A DNA stretch of 64,000 nt, taken from contig NZ_JAFCNB010000005.1 of the NCBI RefSeq assembly GCF_017896165.1, forward strand, positions 1 to 64,000. Direction: 5' to 3'. Source of the stretch: Microbispora oryzae. GTDB taxonomy: Bacteria > Actinomycetota > Actinomycetes > Streptosporangiales > Streptosporangiaceae. The notes beneath the pieces were generated by a model, which had not been told where the DNA came from, searched no databases, and saw nothing but the letters and a program-made list of their open reading frames with translations. Below, piece after piece: positions 17,610-29,267 of this stretch. How positions within the stretch are numbered: the first letter of the stretch is position 1; the number at the start of each line of letters is the position of its first letter. Position numbers and translations under genes: made by a program.

Positions 17610-18791
17610 ATGAGCGAGACGCCGCGGGAGCTGGTGGCCGGCATCGGCGCGGGGGCGGGCCACGTCGGGACGCGCGGGCCGGACGCCGGGGACGCCGAGG
17701 ATCTGGTCCTCAACATCGGCCCGCAGCACCCGTCCACCCACGGGGTGCTTCGGCTGCGCCTCGTCCTGGACGGGGAGCGCATCGTGTCGGCCGAGCCGAT
17801 CGTCGGCTACATGCACCGCGGCGCGGAGAAGCTGTTCGAGGTCCGCGACTACCGGCAGATCGTGATGCTGGCGAACCGGCACGACTGGCTGTCGGCGTTC
17901 GCGAACGAGCTGGGCGTCGTGCTCGCCGTCGAGCGGCTGCTGGGTATGGAGGTCCCGGTGCGGGCGGTCTGGGCCCGCACCCTGCTCGCGGAGCTCAACC
18001 GGGTGCTCAACCACCTCATGTTCCTCGGGTCCTATCCGCTGGAGCTGGGCGCGATCGCCCCGGCCGTCTCCGCCTTCGAAGATCGGGAGACGCTGCAGCG
18101 CGTCATGGAGGAGATCTCCGGCGGACGGATGCACTACATGTTCAACCGGGTGGGCGGGCTGAAGGAGGACCTGCCGCTCGGCTGGCTCGGCCGGGTCGCG
18201 GGCGCCGTCGCCGGCGTGCGGCGCCACCTGCCCGGCATCGAACAGGTGATCACGGGTGATGAGGTCTTCCTCGCCCGCACCCGCGGGGTCGGCGTCCTCG
18301 ACCGTGAGACGATCATGCAGTACGGCGTCAGCGGGCCGGTCGCCCGCGCCTCCGGGCTCGACCTCGACCTGCGGCGCGACGAGCCCTACCTCGCGTACGG
18401 CGAGCTGCCGGTGAAGGTCGTCACCCGCGCGGAGGGCGACTGCGCCGCCCGCTTCCAGGTGTTGCTCGACCAGATCAAGGTCTCCCTCGACCTGGCCGAC
18501 GCGTGCGTCGAACGGCTCAGGCACCTGCCCCCCGGCCCGATCAACCAGCGCCTGCCCAAGATCCTCAAGGTGCCGGAGGGACACACGTACGCCTGGACGG
18601 AGAGCCCGCTCGGCCTCAACGGCTACTACCTGGTGTCGAGGGGCGAGAAGACGCCGTGGCGGCTCAAGCTGCGCAGTGCGTCCTTCAACAACGTGCAGGT
18701 GCTGCGCGAGCTGCTGCCCGGAAACCGCGTCCCCGACCTGGTCGCGATCCTCGGCTCGATGTTCTTCGTCGTCGGCGACATCGACAAGTAG
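17610..18791 (+). CDS. nuoD: NADH-quinone oxidoreductase subunit D-like protein (orphan)
   Basis: This 393-residue protein matches the 49-kDa/NuoD subunit of complex [16 protein letters not shown], the HRGAEKLFE segment, [19 protein letters not shown], the LKEDLPLGW stretch and the closing [16 protein letters not shown]. In a complete complex this subunit lines the quinone pocket. No other nuo genes are present in the window, and the N terminus carries an extra stretch (residues 1-28). It is therefore a second, detached NuoD, as found in several actinomycetes, with unknown assembly. The MidA methyltransferase is 2.9 kb away. The ATG start has no strong ribosome site. Confidence 0.9.
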   Translation: MSETPRELVAGIGAGAGHVGTRGPDAGDAEDLVLNIGPQHPSTHGVLRLRLVLDGERIVSAEPIVGYMHRGAEKLFEVRDYRQIVMLANRHDWLSAFANELGVVLAVERLLGMEVPVRAVWARTLLAELNRVLNHLMFLGSYPLELGAIAPAVSAFEDRETLQRVMEEISGGRMHYMFNRVGGLKEDLPLGWLGRVAGAVAGVRRHLPGIEQVITGDEVFLARTRGVGVLDRETIMQYGVSGPVARASGLDLDLRRDEPYLAYGELPVKVVTRAEGDCAARFQVLLDQIKVSLDLADACVERLRHLPPGPINQRLPKILKVPEGHTYAWTESPLGLNGYYLVSRGEKTPWRLKLRSASFNNVQVLRELLPGNRVPDLVAILGSMFFVVGDIDK

Positions 18792-18819
18792 GACATCGAC
18801 AAGTAGGGCGCGGGACGGG

Positions 18820-19269
18820 TCAGTCCTCGTCCTCCGGCCGTCTCGGCACGCGGCAGCAGTACTCCAGGATGAGCGCCGCACAGATCAGGATCACGCAGGA
18901 GAGGAACGACCCGCCCGCGATGATGGCGTCCTGCCGGGGCTTGGGCAGGTCGAGCAGGTTGATCACGCGCAGCACGAAACCGGCGAACACCCCGGCGAAC
19001 GCCGCCCCGGTGTACGCGGTGGCCTTGGCCAGCGCGGCCAGCCGGGCGACGGCCAGCGGGTCGATCGGCTTGGTGTCAGGCCTGCGCTGGATCCGCGCCC
19101 GGGTGAGCCAGCCCGTGTACCCCTCGCCGACCGCGAGCAACAAGGTGGTGGGGATCGCGCTCCACGGCACGGTCGGCAGGACGGAGTAGGCCTGCTGGAG
19201 CAGCGCCCAGGTGGCGACCGCGGCCACCACCACCACGCCGACGAGCACGCCGGGACTGCTGGGCTTCAC
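18820..19269 (-). CDS. DUF3180 membrane protein
   Basis: A 149-residue membrane protein with four hydrophobic segments: near the N terminus (VLVGVVVVAAVATWALL), around residues 36-48, 80-105 (AKATAYTGAAFAGVFAGFVL) and 117-137. It matches the actinobacterial DUF3180 family, which regularly follows folK, as it does here with a 12-base gap. Function is unknown. The start is GTG at 19269. It ends the minus-strand folate unit and converges with nuoD. Confidence 0.85.
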   Translation of the reverse strand: MKPSSPGVLVGVVVVAAVATWALLQQAYSVLPTVPWSAIPTTLLLAVGEGYTGWLTRARIQRRPDTKPIDPLAVARLAALAKATAYTGAAFAGVFAGFVLRVINLLDLPKPRQDAIIAGGSFLSCVILICAALILEYCCRVPRRPEDED

Positions 19270-19281
19270 TGCGGCTCCTCG

Positions 19282-19782
19282 TCAGGCGGGCGGTACGAGC
19301 GAGAGGTCGGTCCGCGGCCGGACCCCGCGCTGGTCGACCTCGGCCAGCAGGGCCGCCACGGAGCCCCGTCCGGGCAGCACCGCGTCCGGGTCAGCCCGCA
19401 CCCACGGCACCAGGACGAACGCCCTCTCGTGGGCCCTGGGGTGAGGCAGCGTGAGCTCGGGGTCGTCCGACCTGAGATCGCCGACCGCGATCAGGTCGAC
19501 GTCGAGGGTCCGCGGCCCCCATCGCTCGATCCGTTCCCGGCCGAAGGCGTTCTCGATGCTCTGCGCGCGGTCGAGCAGGGTCCGCGCGTCGTGCACGCCG
19601 TCGGCGATCACCACCGCGTTCAGGTACGGCCCCTGCTCGGGGCCGCCCACCGGATCGGTCTCGTACACCGGTGACACCGCCACGAACGTCAGGCCGGGGG
19701 CGTCGAAGAGGGCGTCGACGGCGCCCTGGAGGTGGTCGATCCGGCGGCCGAGATTGCTCCCGAGCGCGAGCACCGCCCTCAT
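19282..19782 (-). CDS. folK: 6-hydroxymethyl-7,8-dihydropterin pyrophosphokinase
   Basis: This 166-residue HPPK transfers pyrophosphate from ATP to the pterin in folate synthesis. Landmarks are LALGSNLGRR at the N terminus, SPVYETDPVGGPEQGPYLNAVV, and the conserved RWGPRTLDVDLI and LPHPRAHERAFVL loops. It overlaps folB by 4 bases (ATGA), indicating coupled translation, and is followed by the DUF3180 gene. Confidence 0.96.
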   Translation of the reverse strand: MRAVLALGSNLGRRIDHLQGAVDALFDAPGLTFVAVSPVYETDPVGGPEQGPYLNAVVIADGVHDARTLLDRAQSIENAFGRERIERWGPRTLDVDLIAVGDLRSDDPELTLPHPRAHERAFVLVPWVRADPDAVLPGRGSVAALLAEVDQRGVRPRTDLSLVPPA

Positions 19783-20141
19783 GCGCGACCCCTTCTGACC
19801 GTCACCACCACGTCGTCGAACGGAAGCGGGATCGGCGCGGCCGGCTTGTGCACGCTGACTTCCGCCTCGTCCACCACCTCGTGGGCCAGGCAGGCCGCCG
19901 CGAGGCGCTCCGCCAGCGTCTCGATCAAGTTGACCGGCTCCCCCTCGACGATCGCCGCCAACTCCACCGCCAGCGCGCCGTAGTCGGCCGTCTTGGCCAG
20001 ATCGTCACCGGCCGCGGCCGGGGCGGTGTCGAGGAACAGCGTCACATCGACGACGAACTCCTGTCCCAGCTCCCGCTCGGCGGGCAGGCAGCCGTGCCGC
20101 CCGCGCGCCCGCAACCCCGTCAGCCGCACGCTGTCGCTCAC
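19779..20141 (-). CDS. folB: Dihydroneopterin aldolase
   Basis: This 120-residue enzyme cleaves dihydroneopterin to 6-hydroxymethyl-dihydropterin and glycolaldehyde. The family pattern is clear: VRLTGLRARGRHGCLPAERELGQ at the start, the KTADYGALAV segment, LIETLAERLA with the catalytic glutamate, and VSVHKPAAPIPLPF with the catalytic lysine. The GTG at 20141 is chosen because GGAGGTTTC precedes it directly; longer upstream readings have no family similarity. It sits between the NTF2-like gene and folK. Confidence 0.95.
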   Translation of the reverse strand: MSDSVRLTGLRARGRHGCLPAERELGQEFVVDVTLFLDTAPAAAGDDLAKTADYGALAVELAAIVEGEPVNLIETLAERLAAACLAHEVVDEAEVSVHKPAAPIPLPFDDVVVTVRRGRA

Positions 20142-20182
20142 GAAACCTCCCCGCAGGACTCCCGGACCATCACGCGCACCGC

Positions 20183-20635
20183 CTACTCCTCCTCCTCGTC
20201 CTCCTCGTCGTCGCTCTGGAGGACCGGCGAGCCGTGGTAGAGCCACAGCCGCCACCCGGACGGAGTCCGCAGGTAGGTGCTCGATGCGACCACCCGGCCG
20301 GCCGCGAAACCCGGCTCGTCGGTGTCGGCGGCCGTGAGGATGTTCTCCGCGCACGTGAGGACCGCGACGTCGCCCAACACGGCGGTCTGCACGTCGGTCA
20401 GCACGAACTGGATGTACGGCGTGTTCGCCATGATCAACGCCCAGGAGCGGAGCACCTCCGAGCGCCCGCTCAGCATCGGCCAGCCCGGGTGGACGCACAT
20501 GGCGGTACGGCCACCGCCGTCCTCGATCCAGATCTCCGACATCTTGTCGAGGTCGCCGCTCTCGATGGCGTTGTAGAACGCCTGGTTGAGCTCCTCGATG
20601 TCCTTCATCGGCGTCCCTGTCGGCATCTCGTTCAC
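20183..20635 (-). CDS. SnoaL/NTF2-like protein inside the folate operon
   Basis: A 150-residue NTF2-fold protein. The MKDIEELNQAFYNAIESGDLDKMSEIWIED opening, then VHPGWPMLSGRSEVLRSW and GWRLWLYHGSPVL match the nuclear-transport-factor-like family that accompanies folP in actinobacteria. There is a cone-shaped pocket but no diagnostic catalytic residue. The C terminus is a run of Asp/Glu (DDEEDEEEE), highly acidic. The GTG at 20635 overlaps the folP stop by 4 bases (GTGA). An internal ATG (MKDIEEL) preceded by AGGGACGCCG is an alternative start. Function is unknown; conserved linkage hints at a role near dihydropteroate synthase. Confidence 0.85.
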   Translation of the reverse strand: MNEMPTGTPMKDIEELNQAFYNAIESGDLDKMSEIWIEDGGGRTAMCVHPGWPMLSGRSEVLRSWALIMANTPYIQFVLTDVQTAVLGDVAVLTCAENILTAADTDEPGFAAGRVVASSTYLRTPSGWRLWLYHGSPVLQSDDEEDEEEE

Positions 20636-21501
20636 CGGCTCTCGTCGTGTCGTCCAGTGGCCGTCCGCCAGGCGGCGGCCACCCGCACGGCGTCGGCGTT
20701 CGGCCTCACCGTGTGCACCCGTACGCACCACGCGCCCGCCGCGGCGGCCAGCGCGGTGACGGCCACGGTCGCGTCGTCGCTCCCGCCGAACGGCCGGGGC
20801 GTGCCGTCCGGTCCGGCGAGCAGGCGGCCGAGGAAACGCTTGCGCGACGCCCCGACGAGCAACGGCCGCCCGAGGCCGTCGAGCGCGCCGATTCCGGCCA
20901 GCAGCGCCCAGTTGTGCTCGGCGTGCTTGGAGAACCCGAGCCCGGGATCGAGCACGATCTGCTCCTCCCGCACCCCTTCGGCGAGGACGGAGTCGACGCG
21001 CTTGCGCAACTCCTCGCTCACCTCGGTCACCACGTCGGCGTAGATGGCCCGGCTGTCCATGTCGCTGCTGTGCCCGCGCCAGTGCATGACGACGTACGGC
21101 ACGCCCGAGGCGGCCACGACCCGCGGCATGACAGGATCGGCCAGGCCGCCGCTCACGTCGTTGACGAGCCGGGCACCGGCCTCGACGGCGGCCTCGGCCA
21201 CCTCGGCGCGCATCGTGTCGACGCTGACCGTGACGCCCTCCTGGGCCAGCGAGCGGATCACCGGGACGACCCGGCGCAGCTCCTCTTCCAGGGAGACCCG
21301 CGCGGCCCCCGGACGGGTCGACTCCCCGCCCACGTCGACGATGTCGGCGCCCTCGGCCACCAGGGCGAGACCGTGCCGTACGGCGTCGTCGGGGTCGAAC
21401 CACTGCCCGCCGTCGGAGAACGAGTCGGGAGTGACGTTGACCACGCCCATGACCAGGCATCGCCCGGGCTGCGGCATCCCGGGGACGTTCCGTGTGGTCA
21501 T
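20632..21501 (-). CDS. folP: Dihydropteroate synthase
   Basis: This 289-residue TIM-barrel enzyme condenses hydroxymethyl-dihydropterin pyrophosphate with p-aminobenzoate and is the sulfonamide target. Landmarks are VMGVVNVTPDSFSDGG, DIVDVGGESTRPGA, SVDTMRAEVA, LVNDVSGG, VLDPGLGFSKHAEHNW and LLVGASRKRFLG. The ATG at 21501 is preceded by GGAGGGGGA. It overlaps the following NTF2-like gene by 4 bases. The upstream gap to folE is 170 bases, so it may have its own promoter. Confidence 0.97.
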   Translation of the reverse strand: MTTRNVPGMPQPGRCLVMGVVNVTPDSFSDGGQWFDPDDAVRHGLALVAEGADIVDVGGESTRPGAARVSLEEELRRVVPVIRSLAQEGVTVSVDTMRAEVAEAAVEAGARLVNDVSGGLADPVMPRVVAASGVPYVVMHWRGHSSDMDSRAIYADVVTEVSEELRKRVDSVLAEGVREEQIVLDPGLGFSKHAEHNWALLAGIGALDGLGRPLLVGASRKRFLGRLLAGPDGTPRPFGGSDDATVAVTALAAAAGAWCVRVHTVRPNADAVRVAAAWRTATGRHDESR

Positions 21502-21671
21502 TCCCCCTCCTCGCCCGCGGCTCGTCGGCGGATGACGGCGGTCAGTGTGTCTATCGGCCCACTCGTTTCGATCGATGCAGTCAAGCCTAGGGGCTGGCGG
21601 GCCGCGATCGGCCCCGAGGGGTGTGCCCGTGTGATAACGATCGCAGGCCCCGCCCCGCCGTGCTCCCCAGC

Positions 21672-22256
21672 TCAGCCACGGAGGATGAGCGCCATCGCCT
21701 CGGCCCGGGTGGCCTCGCTCGTCCGGAAGTCGCCGCGGACCGCCGAAGTGATCGTCTTGGCTCCCGGCTTGCGCACTCCCCGCATGGTCATGCACATGTG
21801 CTCGGCCTCGATGACGACGATCACCCCGCGCGGTTCGAGCACCCGCATGAGGCCGTCGGCGATCTGGGAGGTCATCCGCTCCTGCACCTGCGGGCGGCGG
21901 GCGTAGACCTCCACCAGCCTGGCCAGCTTGGACAGGCCGGTGATCTGCCCCTTGTCGTTCGGGGTGTAGCCGATGTGCGCGACGCCGTGGAACGGCAGCA
22001 GGTGGTGCTCACAGGTGGACATCACCTCGATGTCCCTGACCAGCACCATCTCGTCGTGGTCGGAGTCGAACATCGTGGTGAGCGCGTCTTCGGGTCGCTG
22101 CCCGAGGCCCGCGAACTGCTCGGCGAACGAACGGGCCACCCGAGCGGGCGTGTCCCGGAGCCCGTCGCGATCGGGATCTTCCCCGATCGCGACGAGGATC
22201 TCACGGACGGCCTTCTCGATCCGGTCGTGGTCGAAGCCGGGGGGCGGCAGAGCCAC
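21672..22256 (-). CDS. folE: GTP cyclohydrolase I
   Basis: This 194-residue enzyme opens GTP to dihydroneopterin triphosphate, the first folate step. The zinc ligands are visible in [10 protein letters not shown] and in the later HMCMTMRGV, with [38 protein letters not shown] in between. The start is GTG at 22256, only 3 bases after the ftsH stop, so it is cotranscribed with ftsH. Confidence 0.97.
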   Translation of the reverse strand: MALPPPGFDHDRIEKAVREILVAIGEDPDRDGLRDTPARVARSFAEQFAGLGQRPEDALTTMFDSDHDEMVLVRDIEVMSTCEHHLLPFHGVAHIGYTPNDKGQITGLSKLARLVEVYARRPQVQERMTSQIADGLMRVLEPRGVIVVIEAEHMCMTMRGVRKPGAKTITSAVRGDFRTSEATRAEAMALILRG

Positions 22257-22259
22257 GGG

Positions 22260-24263
<2,004 letters not shown>

Positions 24264-24547
24264 CCGTTGCGGAACCCCGGCGGGCCCGTCCCTTCCTGAC
24301 CAAGGCCTACCCCGGGAAATCCCGGGGTCGCGGCATCCCTTACCGCTCCTTCTGTCCACCCGCGACGTGCCGCCCGGCGGCCTGCCACGGATATCCGAAG
24401 GTACACCCGGCGGCCGCGTGGGGTAACTGCCCGCGCGGCTCCGGCTTTGCCCTTCCAACGTACGTCAGCCAATGACGTGTTCCCGGAGCAGGGATCAAAT
24501 AACGTGCGTCCTACGGGCCACTTCGCTTAGGGCTTACTTCCTCCGGC

Positions 24548-25105
24548 TTACTCGCCCCCGTACACATGGGGCGCGAGGGTCCCGATGAACGGGAGATTCC
24601 GGTACCGCTCCGCGTAATCGAGGCCGAACCCGATGACGAACTCGTTGGGAATGTCGAATCCGACGTACCGGACATCCATCGGGACCTTCAGGGCGTCGGG
24701 CTTGCGCAGGAGCGTGCAGATCTCCACGCTCGCCGGATTCCGCGACCTGAGGTTGTTCAACAGCCACGAGAGCGTCAGCCCCGAGTCGATGATGTCCTCG
24801 ACGACCAGCACATGACGTCCCTCGATGTCGGTGTCGAGGTCCTTCAGCACCCGGACGACGCCGGACGACTTGGTCCCCGCGCCGTAGGACGACACGGCCA
24901 TCCAGTCCATCTGCACCGGAATGTGCAGTGCCCTGGCGAGGTCGGCCATGACCATGACGGCGCCCTTGAGGACGCCCACGATCAACAGCTCGTGGCCCGC
25001 GTAGTCAACGTCGATCTGACCCGCGAGCTCCTTTACCTTCGCCTGGAGGTCTTCTTCCGGGATGAGGACGCTGGCGAGGTCCCTGCCCATGTCGGCTGCA
25101 TCCAC
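24548..25105 (-). CDS. hpt: Hypoxanthine phosphoribosyltransferase
   Basis: This 185-residue purine-salvage enzyme converts hypoxanthine or guanine to IMP or GMP using PRPP. The PRPP motif is [17 protein letters not shown], the flexible loop is [22 protein letters not shown], and [28 protein letters not shown] forms the base-binding C terminus. The start is GTG with AAGGA upstream. It is followed after about 280 bases by ftsH and is preceded by tilS in the same orientation, the conserved tilS-hpt-ftsH order. The gap 24264-24547 must hold the ftsH promoter; I see no distinct operator in it. Confidence 0.97.
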   Translation of the reverse strand: MDAADMGRDLASVLIPEEDLQAKVKELAGQIDVDYAGHELLIVGVLKGAVMVMADLARALHIPVQMDWMAVSSYGAGTKSSGVVRVLKDLDTDIEGRHVLVVEDIIDSGLTLSWLLNNLRSRNPASVEICTLLRKPDALKVPMDVRYVGFDIPNEFVIGFGLDYAERYRNLPFIGTLAPHVYGGE

Positions 25106-25117
25106 CTGGGGTTTTCC

Positions 25118-26104
25118 TTACGAGAGTGAGGCATTGTCGACGGCGAGTATCAGGGTGCCACAGCGCCTGACGGCACCCACCCCCCCGGGTAGGCGCACGG
25201 CCTTCTGCCCCCGCCAGGCCGTGACCAGCCGGTCGACCGCCTCGATGTGCACGGCGGCGACCGCCGACGCCGGGGCGCCCGCCTCGATCGCCGCGCGCTG
25301 GATCACCCGGCGCCGGACGGCGGCCGGCAGATCCGCCAGGACGGCGACCTCCAGCTCGCCCCGCGGCCCGCGCGCCTTGGCGTGGACCTCCTCCGCCCAC
25401 CGGTCCAGGGCGTCCGCGTCGTCGCGGCACAGCCGCGCCGTACGGGCGAGGGCCTCGGCCACCCCCGGCCCCAGCGCCGCCTCCAGCGCCGGCAGTGCGT
25501 CGAGCCTGACCCGCACCCTGCCGTACGCCGGGTCGGCGTTGTGTGGATCATCCCAGGGCCGCAGGCCGAGGGCTGCGCACGCCTCCCGCGTCCTGGCCCG
25601 GCCGAGCTCCAGCAGAGGCCGCCGGTAGAGGCCGGAAACCTGCGGCATGCCCGACAGCGACCTGGTGCCGCTGCCCCTGGCCAGCCGCAGGAGCACGGTC
25701 TCCGCCTGGTCGTCGAGGGTGTGGCCGAGCAGCACGGCGGCCGCGCCGAGCCGTTCACCGGCCTCGGACAGTGCCCCGTAGCGGGCGTCGCGGGCCGCCG
25801 CCTCCGGGCCGCCGGCCCGGCCCACCGTGACCGCGAGAGCCTCGGCCGGGTCGAGGCCGAGCGACGGCGCGAGCCGTACGAGCTCGGCGGCCCGCGCGGC
25901 GGAGCCCTCCTGCAGCCGGTGGTCGACGGTCAGCAGGCCGGCGCGCAGCCCCATCCGGGGGACCGTGAAGCCGGTGGCCGCGGCCAGCGCCAGCGAGTCG
26001 GCCCCGCCGCTGCACGCCACCAGGACCAGCGCTCCGGGCGCCAGGTCGGCGAGGCACAGCCGTACGGCACGTCGGACGTCTGCGACGGCGGGATGCGGGC
26101 CCAT
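25118..26104 (-). CDS. tilS: tRNA(Ile)-lysidine synthase
   Basis: This 328-residue PP-loop ATPase converts the wobble cytidine of the CAU-anticodon tRNA-Ile into lysidine. The ATP loop is [12 protein letters not shown] (SGGADS, residues 32-37), followed by [32 protein letters not shown] and the RPLL...R motif. The short C-terminal region is typical of actinobacterial TilS. The ATG at 26104 gives the best N terminus. Its stop lies 12 bases before the hpt start, so the two are probably cotranscribed. Confidence 0.94.
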   Translation of the reverse strand: MGPHPAVADVRRAVRLCLADLAPGALVLVACSGGADSLALAAATGFTVPRMGLRAGLLTVDHRLQEGSAARAAELVRLAPSLGLDPAEALAVTVGRAGGPEAAARDARYGALSEAGERLGAAAVLLGHTLDDQAETVLLRLARGSGTRSLSGMPQVSGLYRRPLLELGRARTREACAALGLRPWDDPHNADPAYGRVRVRLDALPALEAALGPGVAEALARTARLCRDDADALDRWAEEVHAKARGPRGELEVAVLADLPAAVRRRVIQRAAIEAGAPASAVAAVHIEAVDRLVTAWRGQKAVRLPGGVGAVRRCGTLILAVDNASLS

Positions 26105-26168
26105 GCAGCCATTGTGTCCACTCCGCACGGGTGCCCGCGCCCGGTCGGCGGACCGGTCAGTGAGCCGA

Positions 26169-27227
26169 TCAGGCGGTGGCGAGGACGCGTGACATCCAGG
26201 CGTTCGGGTCGGCGATCTCCTGCCGGTCGGGCAGCGTCTCGGGCGAGGTCCAGACGCGGTTGAACGCGTCCATCCCGGCCTCCTCGACCACGGTGCGCAC
26301 GAACCTGGACCCCTCGGCGTACTGCTTCATCTTGAGCTCGATGCCGAGCAGCCGCCGGATGAGCTGGTCCATCCGGGAGCCCCCCTCGCGGCGGCGCTGG
26401 AACTTGGCCCTGATGTCGGCCACCGACGGGACCACCGAGGGCCCCACGGCGTCCATGACGTAGTCGCCGTGCCCCTCGACCAGGGTCATCACCGCCGTCA
26501 CCCGATCGAGGACGGCCTTCTGCTCGGGCGTCTGGATCGCCTCGATCAGGTTGCCCTCGCCGCCCCTGAAGGCGTCGGCCACCGCGTCGGAGGCGGCGCG
26601 CAGCCGTTCGAGCAGGGTGGTGAGGTCTATCTCCGAGGCGAGCAGGAACTCGGTCATCTGCCCGCGGACGTACTCGCGCAGCCAGGGCACCCCGGTGAAC
26701 TGCACCCGGTGGGTCTCCTCGTGCAGGCAGACCCAGAGGCGGAAGTCGCGGGCGTCGACGCCGAGCTCCCGCTCAGCGTGGACGATGTTGGGCGCGACGA
26801 GCGTGAGGCGCCCGGTCGGCGCGGCGCCCGAGGGGTCGGGCGGGAGGAACAGCTCATACTGCCCCAGCACCCGGGAGGCGAGGAACGCCAGCACGGCGCC
26901 CACCTCGATGCCGGTGATGCGTGAGCCCACCGCGCCGACGACGGCCGGCATCGTCGACGCCGCCGACATCTTCTCGGTCAGGGGCTCCAGGACCACGCGG
27001 AACCCGTCCACGTTGGCCCGGATCCAACCCGGCCGGTCGACCACCGTGGCGGCCTCCGGCGTGGCCGAGTCGATCCGGGTGAACTCCCGCACGTGCCCCT
27101 CGGCGTCCCTGGACAGCCGCCGGAGCTCCGCGACGGCCTGCCGGGCCTCCTCGCGGGTCACCTGCGGCCCGGGGCGCACGAGCCGGACACCGGTAGCGAC
27201 GGCCAACTCCCAGTCGATCACCTGCAT
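26169..27227 (-). CDS. Zinc-dependent metalloprotease (actinobacterial, DUF2342 type)
   Basis: This 352-residue cytoplasmic protein carries the zinc motif HEETH in [14 protein letters not shown] (about residue 185) and a downstream [13 protein letters not shown] that probably supplies the third ligand. It matches the actinobacterial family annotated as zinc-dependent metalloprotease or, from gene context in F420 producers, as a coenzyme F420 biosynthesis-associated protein. The gene is reliably placed between dacB and tilS, as here. Substrate is unknown. The ATG at 27227 follows GTGGTGGGT; longer readings begin with a very basic stretch of no family similarity. Confidence 0.82.
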   Translation of the reverse strand: MQVIDWELAVATGVRLVRPGPQVTREEARQAVAELRRLSRDAEGHVREFTRIDSATPEAATVVDRPGWIRANVDGFRVVLEPLTEKMSAASTMPAVVGAVGSRITGIEVGAVLAFLASRVLGQYELFLPPDPSGAAPTGRLTLVAPNIVHAERELGVDARDFRLWVCLHEETHRVQFTGVPWLREYVRGQMTEFLLASEIDLTTLLERLRAASDAVADAFRGGEGNLIEAIQTPEQKAVLDRVTAVMTLVEGHGDYVMDAVGPSVVPSVADIRAKFQRRREGGSRMDQLIRRLLGIELKMKQYAEGSRFVRTVVEEAGMDAFNRVWTSPETLPDRQEIADPNAWMSRVLATA

Positions 27228-27288
27228 ACCCACCACCGTACGTTCTGCCCGCTCGCGCCGCGCGCGTGGACGCATCCGGCCGGCACGG

Positions 27289-28680
27289 TCAGCTCTGCGA
27301 GACGATCGTGGCCATCTTGTCCAGCGCGGCGACCGCCCCCGGCGGGTTGGTCACGTCGTTCGCCATGAAGGCGAACGAGAGCAGCCGCCCGTCGGGCGTG
27401 TACGCGATTCCGGCAAGGGTGTTCACGCCCGAGAGAGTGCCCGTCTTGGCGCGCACCAATCCGGCCGCGGCCCGCGAATCGGCCCTGCCGTACCGGCCGT
27501 GCAGGGTCCCGGTGAAGCCGGCGACCGGCAGACCGCTGATCAGCGAGTGCAACTCGGGATGCGCGGGCGACGAGGCGACCGCCAGGAGGCGGGCCAGCGC
27601 CGTGGGGGTGATGTGGTTGCGGGTGGACAGGCCGCTGCCGTCGTGGATCTCGATTCCCTGGTCGGCCCCCAGGCGGGTCAGCACCCGGTGGACGGCCGCC
27701 ACCTCGCCCTCGAAGGTGTGCGGCAGCCCCTCGGCGATCGCGACCTGGCGGGACATCGCCTCGGCGAGGTCGTTGTCGCTGAGCGTGAGCATCCGCTCGA
27801 CCAGCGCGTAGAGCGGCGGCGACTCGACCCGCGCCAGTTCTGCGGCCCCGGCCCGCGCCCGGCCCGCCCGCACCCCCGCGCCGACCTTGATCCCGTTCTT
27901 CTTGAGCAGGGCGGCGAAGGCGTCCGCGGTGGCCTTGGGCGGGTCGGCGTACCTCGGTCCGGCGGGCGACCTGCCCTCGTCCATGGTGAGCGCGGTGACC
28001 GGGGCCGCGCTGCCCTCCGGGATGTAGGTCGGCTTCCAGCCGGGCGCCGTGACCGGCCCGGAGAAAAGGGAGGAGTCGTACGACAGGTCCACCGAGGTGA
28101 CGCCCGCCGCCTTGAGCGCCTTCGCCGTACGGGAGGCGAGCTGCGCCAGCGAGGCGGGCCGCGGGTAGACGTCACTGGCCGACCATTCAGAACCGCCCAC
28201 GGAGGTGGGCCCGGCGAGCGTGGGATCGCCACCGCCGACCAGGACGATCGACCCCGGGGCCGCGCCCCGCACCACCGTCGTGGCGAGCCGCCGATCCGGG
28301 CCGGCCGAGGCCAGCGCGGCCACCGCGGTGACGACCTTGGTGGTCGACGCCGGCCGCAGCGCGGTGGACGCGCCGCCGTCGAACAGGACCGTCCCGGTCC
28401 TGGCGTCCATGACCACGCCGGCGGCCCGGCCGCCGAGTGCCGGGTCCCCCATGGCACCGCGGAGCCGCGTGGTCAAAGTACCCTTGGCGGGGAGAGCCCC
28501 GTCCTCCGCCGCGGCCAGCACCGGACCCGCGGTGACCAGGGGAGTCGGGGTGGGTTTCGGAGACGCGATCGGGGTCGGCGTCCCTGGCACGCCGTGCGTG
28601 ATCAGATAGCCGGCCGCCAGGACGACGAAGATCTGCAGCAGGGCGAGGGTGGCCACCGCCGTCCACCGCTCACGTCGCAC
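27289..28680 (-). CDS. dacB: D-alanyl-D-alanine carboxypeptidase/endopeptidase (PBP4 type)
   Basis: This is a 463-residue secreted class C penicillin-binding protein. An N-terminal hydrophobic segment (LALLQIFVVLAAGYLI) acts as a signal or anchor and is followed by a Pro/Thr-rich linker. The active-site motifs are STTK (SxxK, after RPA), SDN in LTLSDNDLAEAM, and KTGTL near the C terminus; the large insert between the first two is typical of PBP4. It trims or cleaves peptidoglycan cross-links. The start is taken as GTG at 28680, about 8 bases after GAGG. It diverges from ppa. Confidence 0.92.
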   Translation of the reverse strand: MRRERWTAVATLALLQIFVVLAAGYLITHGVPGTPTPIASPKPTPTPLVTAGPVLAAAEDGALPAKGTLTTRLRGAMGDPALGGRAAGVVMDARTGTVLFDGGASTALRPASTTKVVTAVAALASAGPDRRLATTVVRGAAPGSIVLVGGGDPTLAGPTSVGGSEWSASDVYPRPASLAQLASRTAKALKAAGVTSVDLSYDSSLFSGPVTAPGWKPTYIPEGSAAPVTALTMDEGRSPAGPRYADPPKATADAFAALLKKNGIKVGAGVRAGRARAGAAELARVESPPLYALVERMLTLSDNDLAEAMSRQVAIAEGLPHTFEGEVAAVHRVLTRLGADQGIEIHDGSGLSTRNHITPTALARLLAVASSPAHPELHSLISGLPVAGFTGTLHGRYGRADSRAAAGLVRAKTGTLSGVNTLAGIAYTPDGRLLSFAFMANDVTNPPGAVAALDKMATIVSQS

Positions 28681-28768
28681 CACGACACCCTCATTTCGCG
28701 CCGACCGGAACACGCTTACGAGACATTAACGCCAGCCCGGGAGACCGGGGGCTTGAGCGGAGGAACCA

Positions 28769-29266
28769 GTGGAGTTCGACGTCGTCGTTGAGATTCCCAA
28801 GGGGCAACGGAACAAGTACGAAGTGGACCACAAGACCGGCCGCATCCGCCTGGACCGCCTGCTCTTCACCTCGACTCAATACCCCGCCGACTACGGTTTC
28901 ATCGAGGACACCCTCGGTGAGGACGGGGACCCGCTCGACGCGCTCGTCCTGCTCCAGGAGCCGACCTTCCCCGGGTGCCTGATCAAGTGCCGGGCGGTCG
29001 GGATGTTCCGGATGACCGACGAGAAGGGCGGCGACGACAAGGTGCTGTGCGTGCCCGCCACCGATCCGCGGATGGAACACATCCAGGACATCCACCACGT
29101 CGGGGAGTTCGACCGGCTGGAGATCCAGCACTTCTTCGAGGTCTACAAGGACCTCGAGCCCGGCAAGTCCGTGGAGGGGGCCAACTGGGTGGGCCGTACG
29201 GAGGCCGAAGCGGAGATCGTCGCCTCGATCAAGCGGTTCGAGGAGGAGGAAGGTCAGGAGCACTGA
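28769..29266 (+). CDS. ppa: Inorganic pyrophosphatase, family I
   Basis: This 165-residue soluble enzyme hydrolyses pyrophosphate and drives biosynthetic reactions. Signature segments are [42 protein letters not shown] (Mg-binding aspartates) and [12 protein letters not shown]. The length is normal for bacterial hexameric enzymes. The GTG at 28769 follows GGAGGAACCA. It runs convergent with the second NlpC/P60 gene; the stop codons are separated by a single base. Confidence 0.97.
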   Translation: MEFDVVVEIPKGQRNKYEVDHKTGRIRLDRLLFTSTQYPADYGFIEDTLGEDGDPLDALVLLQEPTFPGCLIKCRAVGMFRMTDEKGGDDKVLCVPATDPRMEHIQDIHHVGEFDRLEIQHFFEVYKDLEPGKSVEGANWVGRTEAEAEIVASIKRFEEEEGQEH

Positions 29267-29267
29267 C

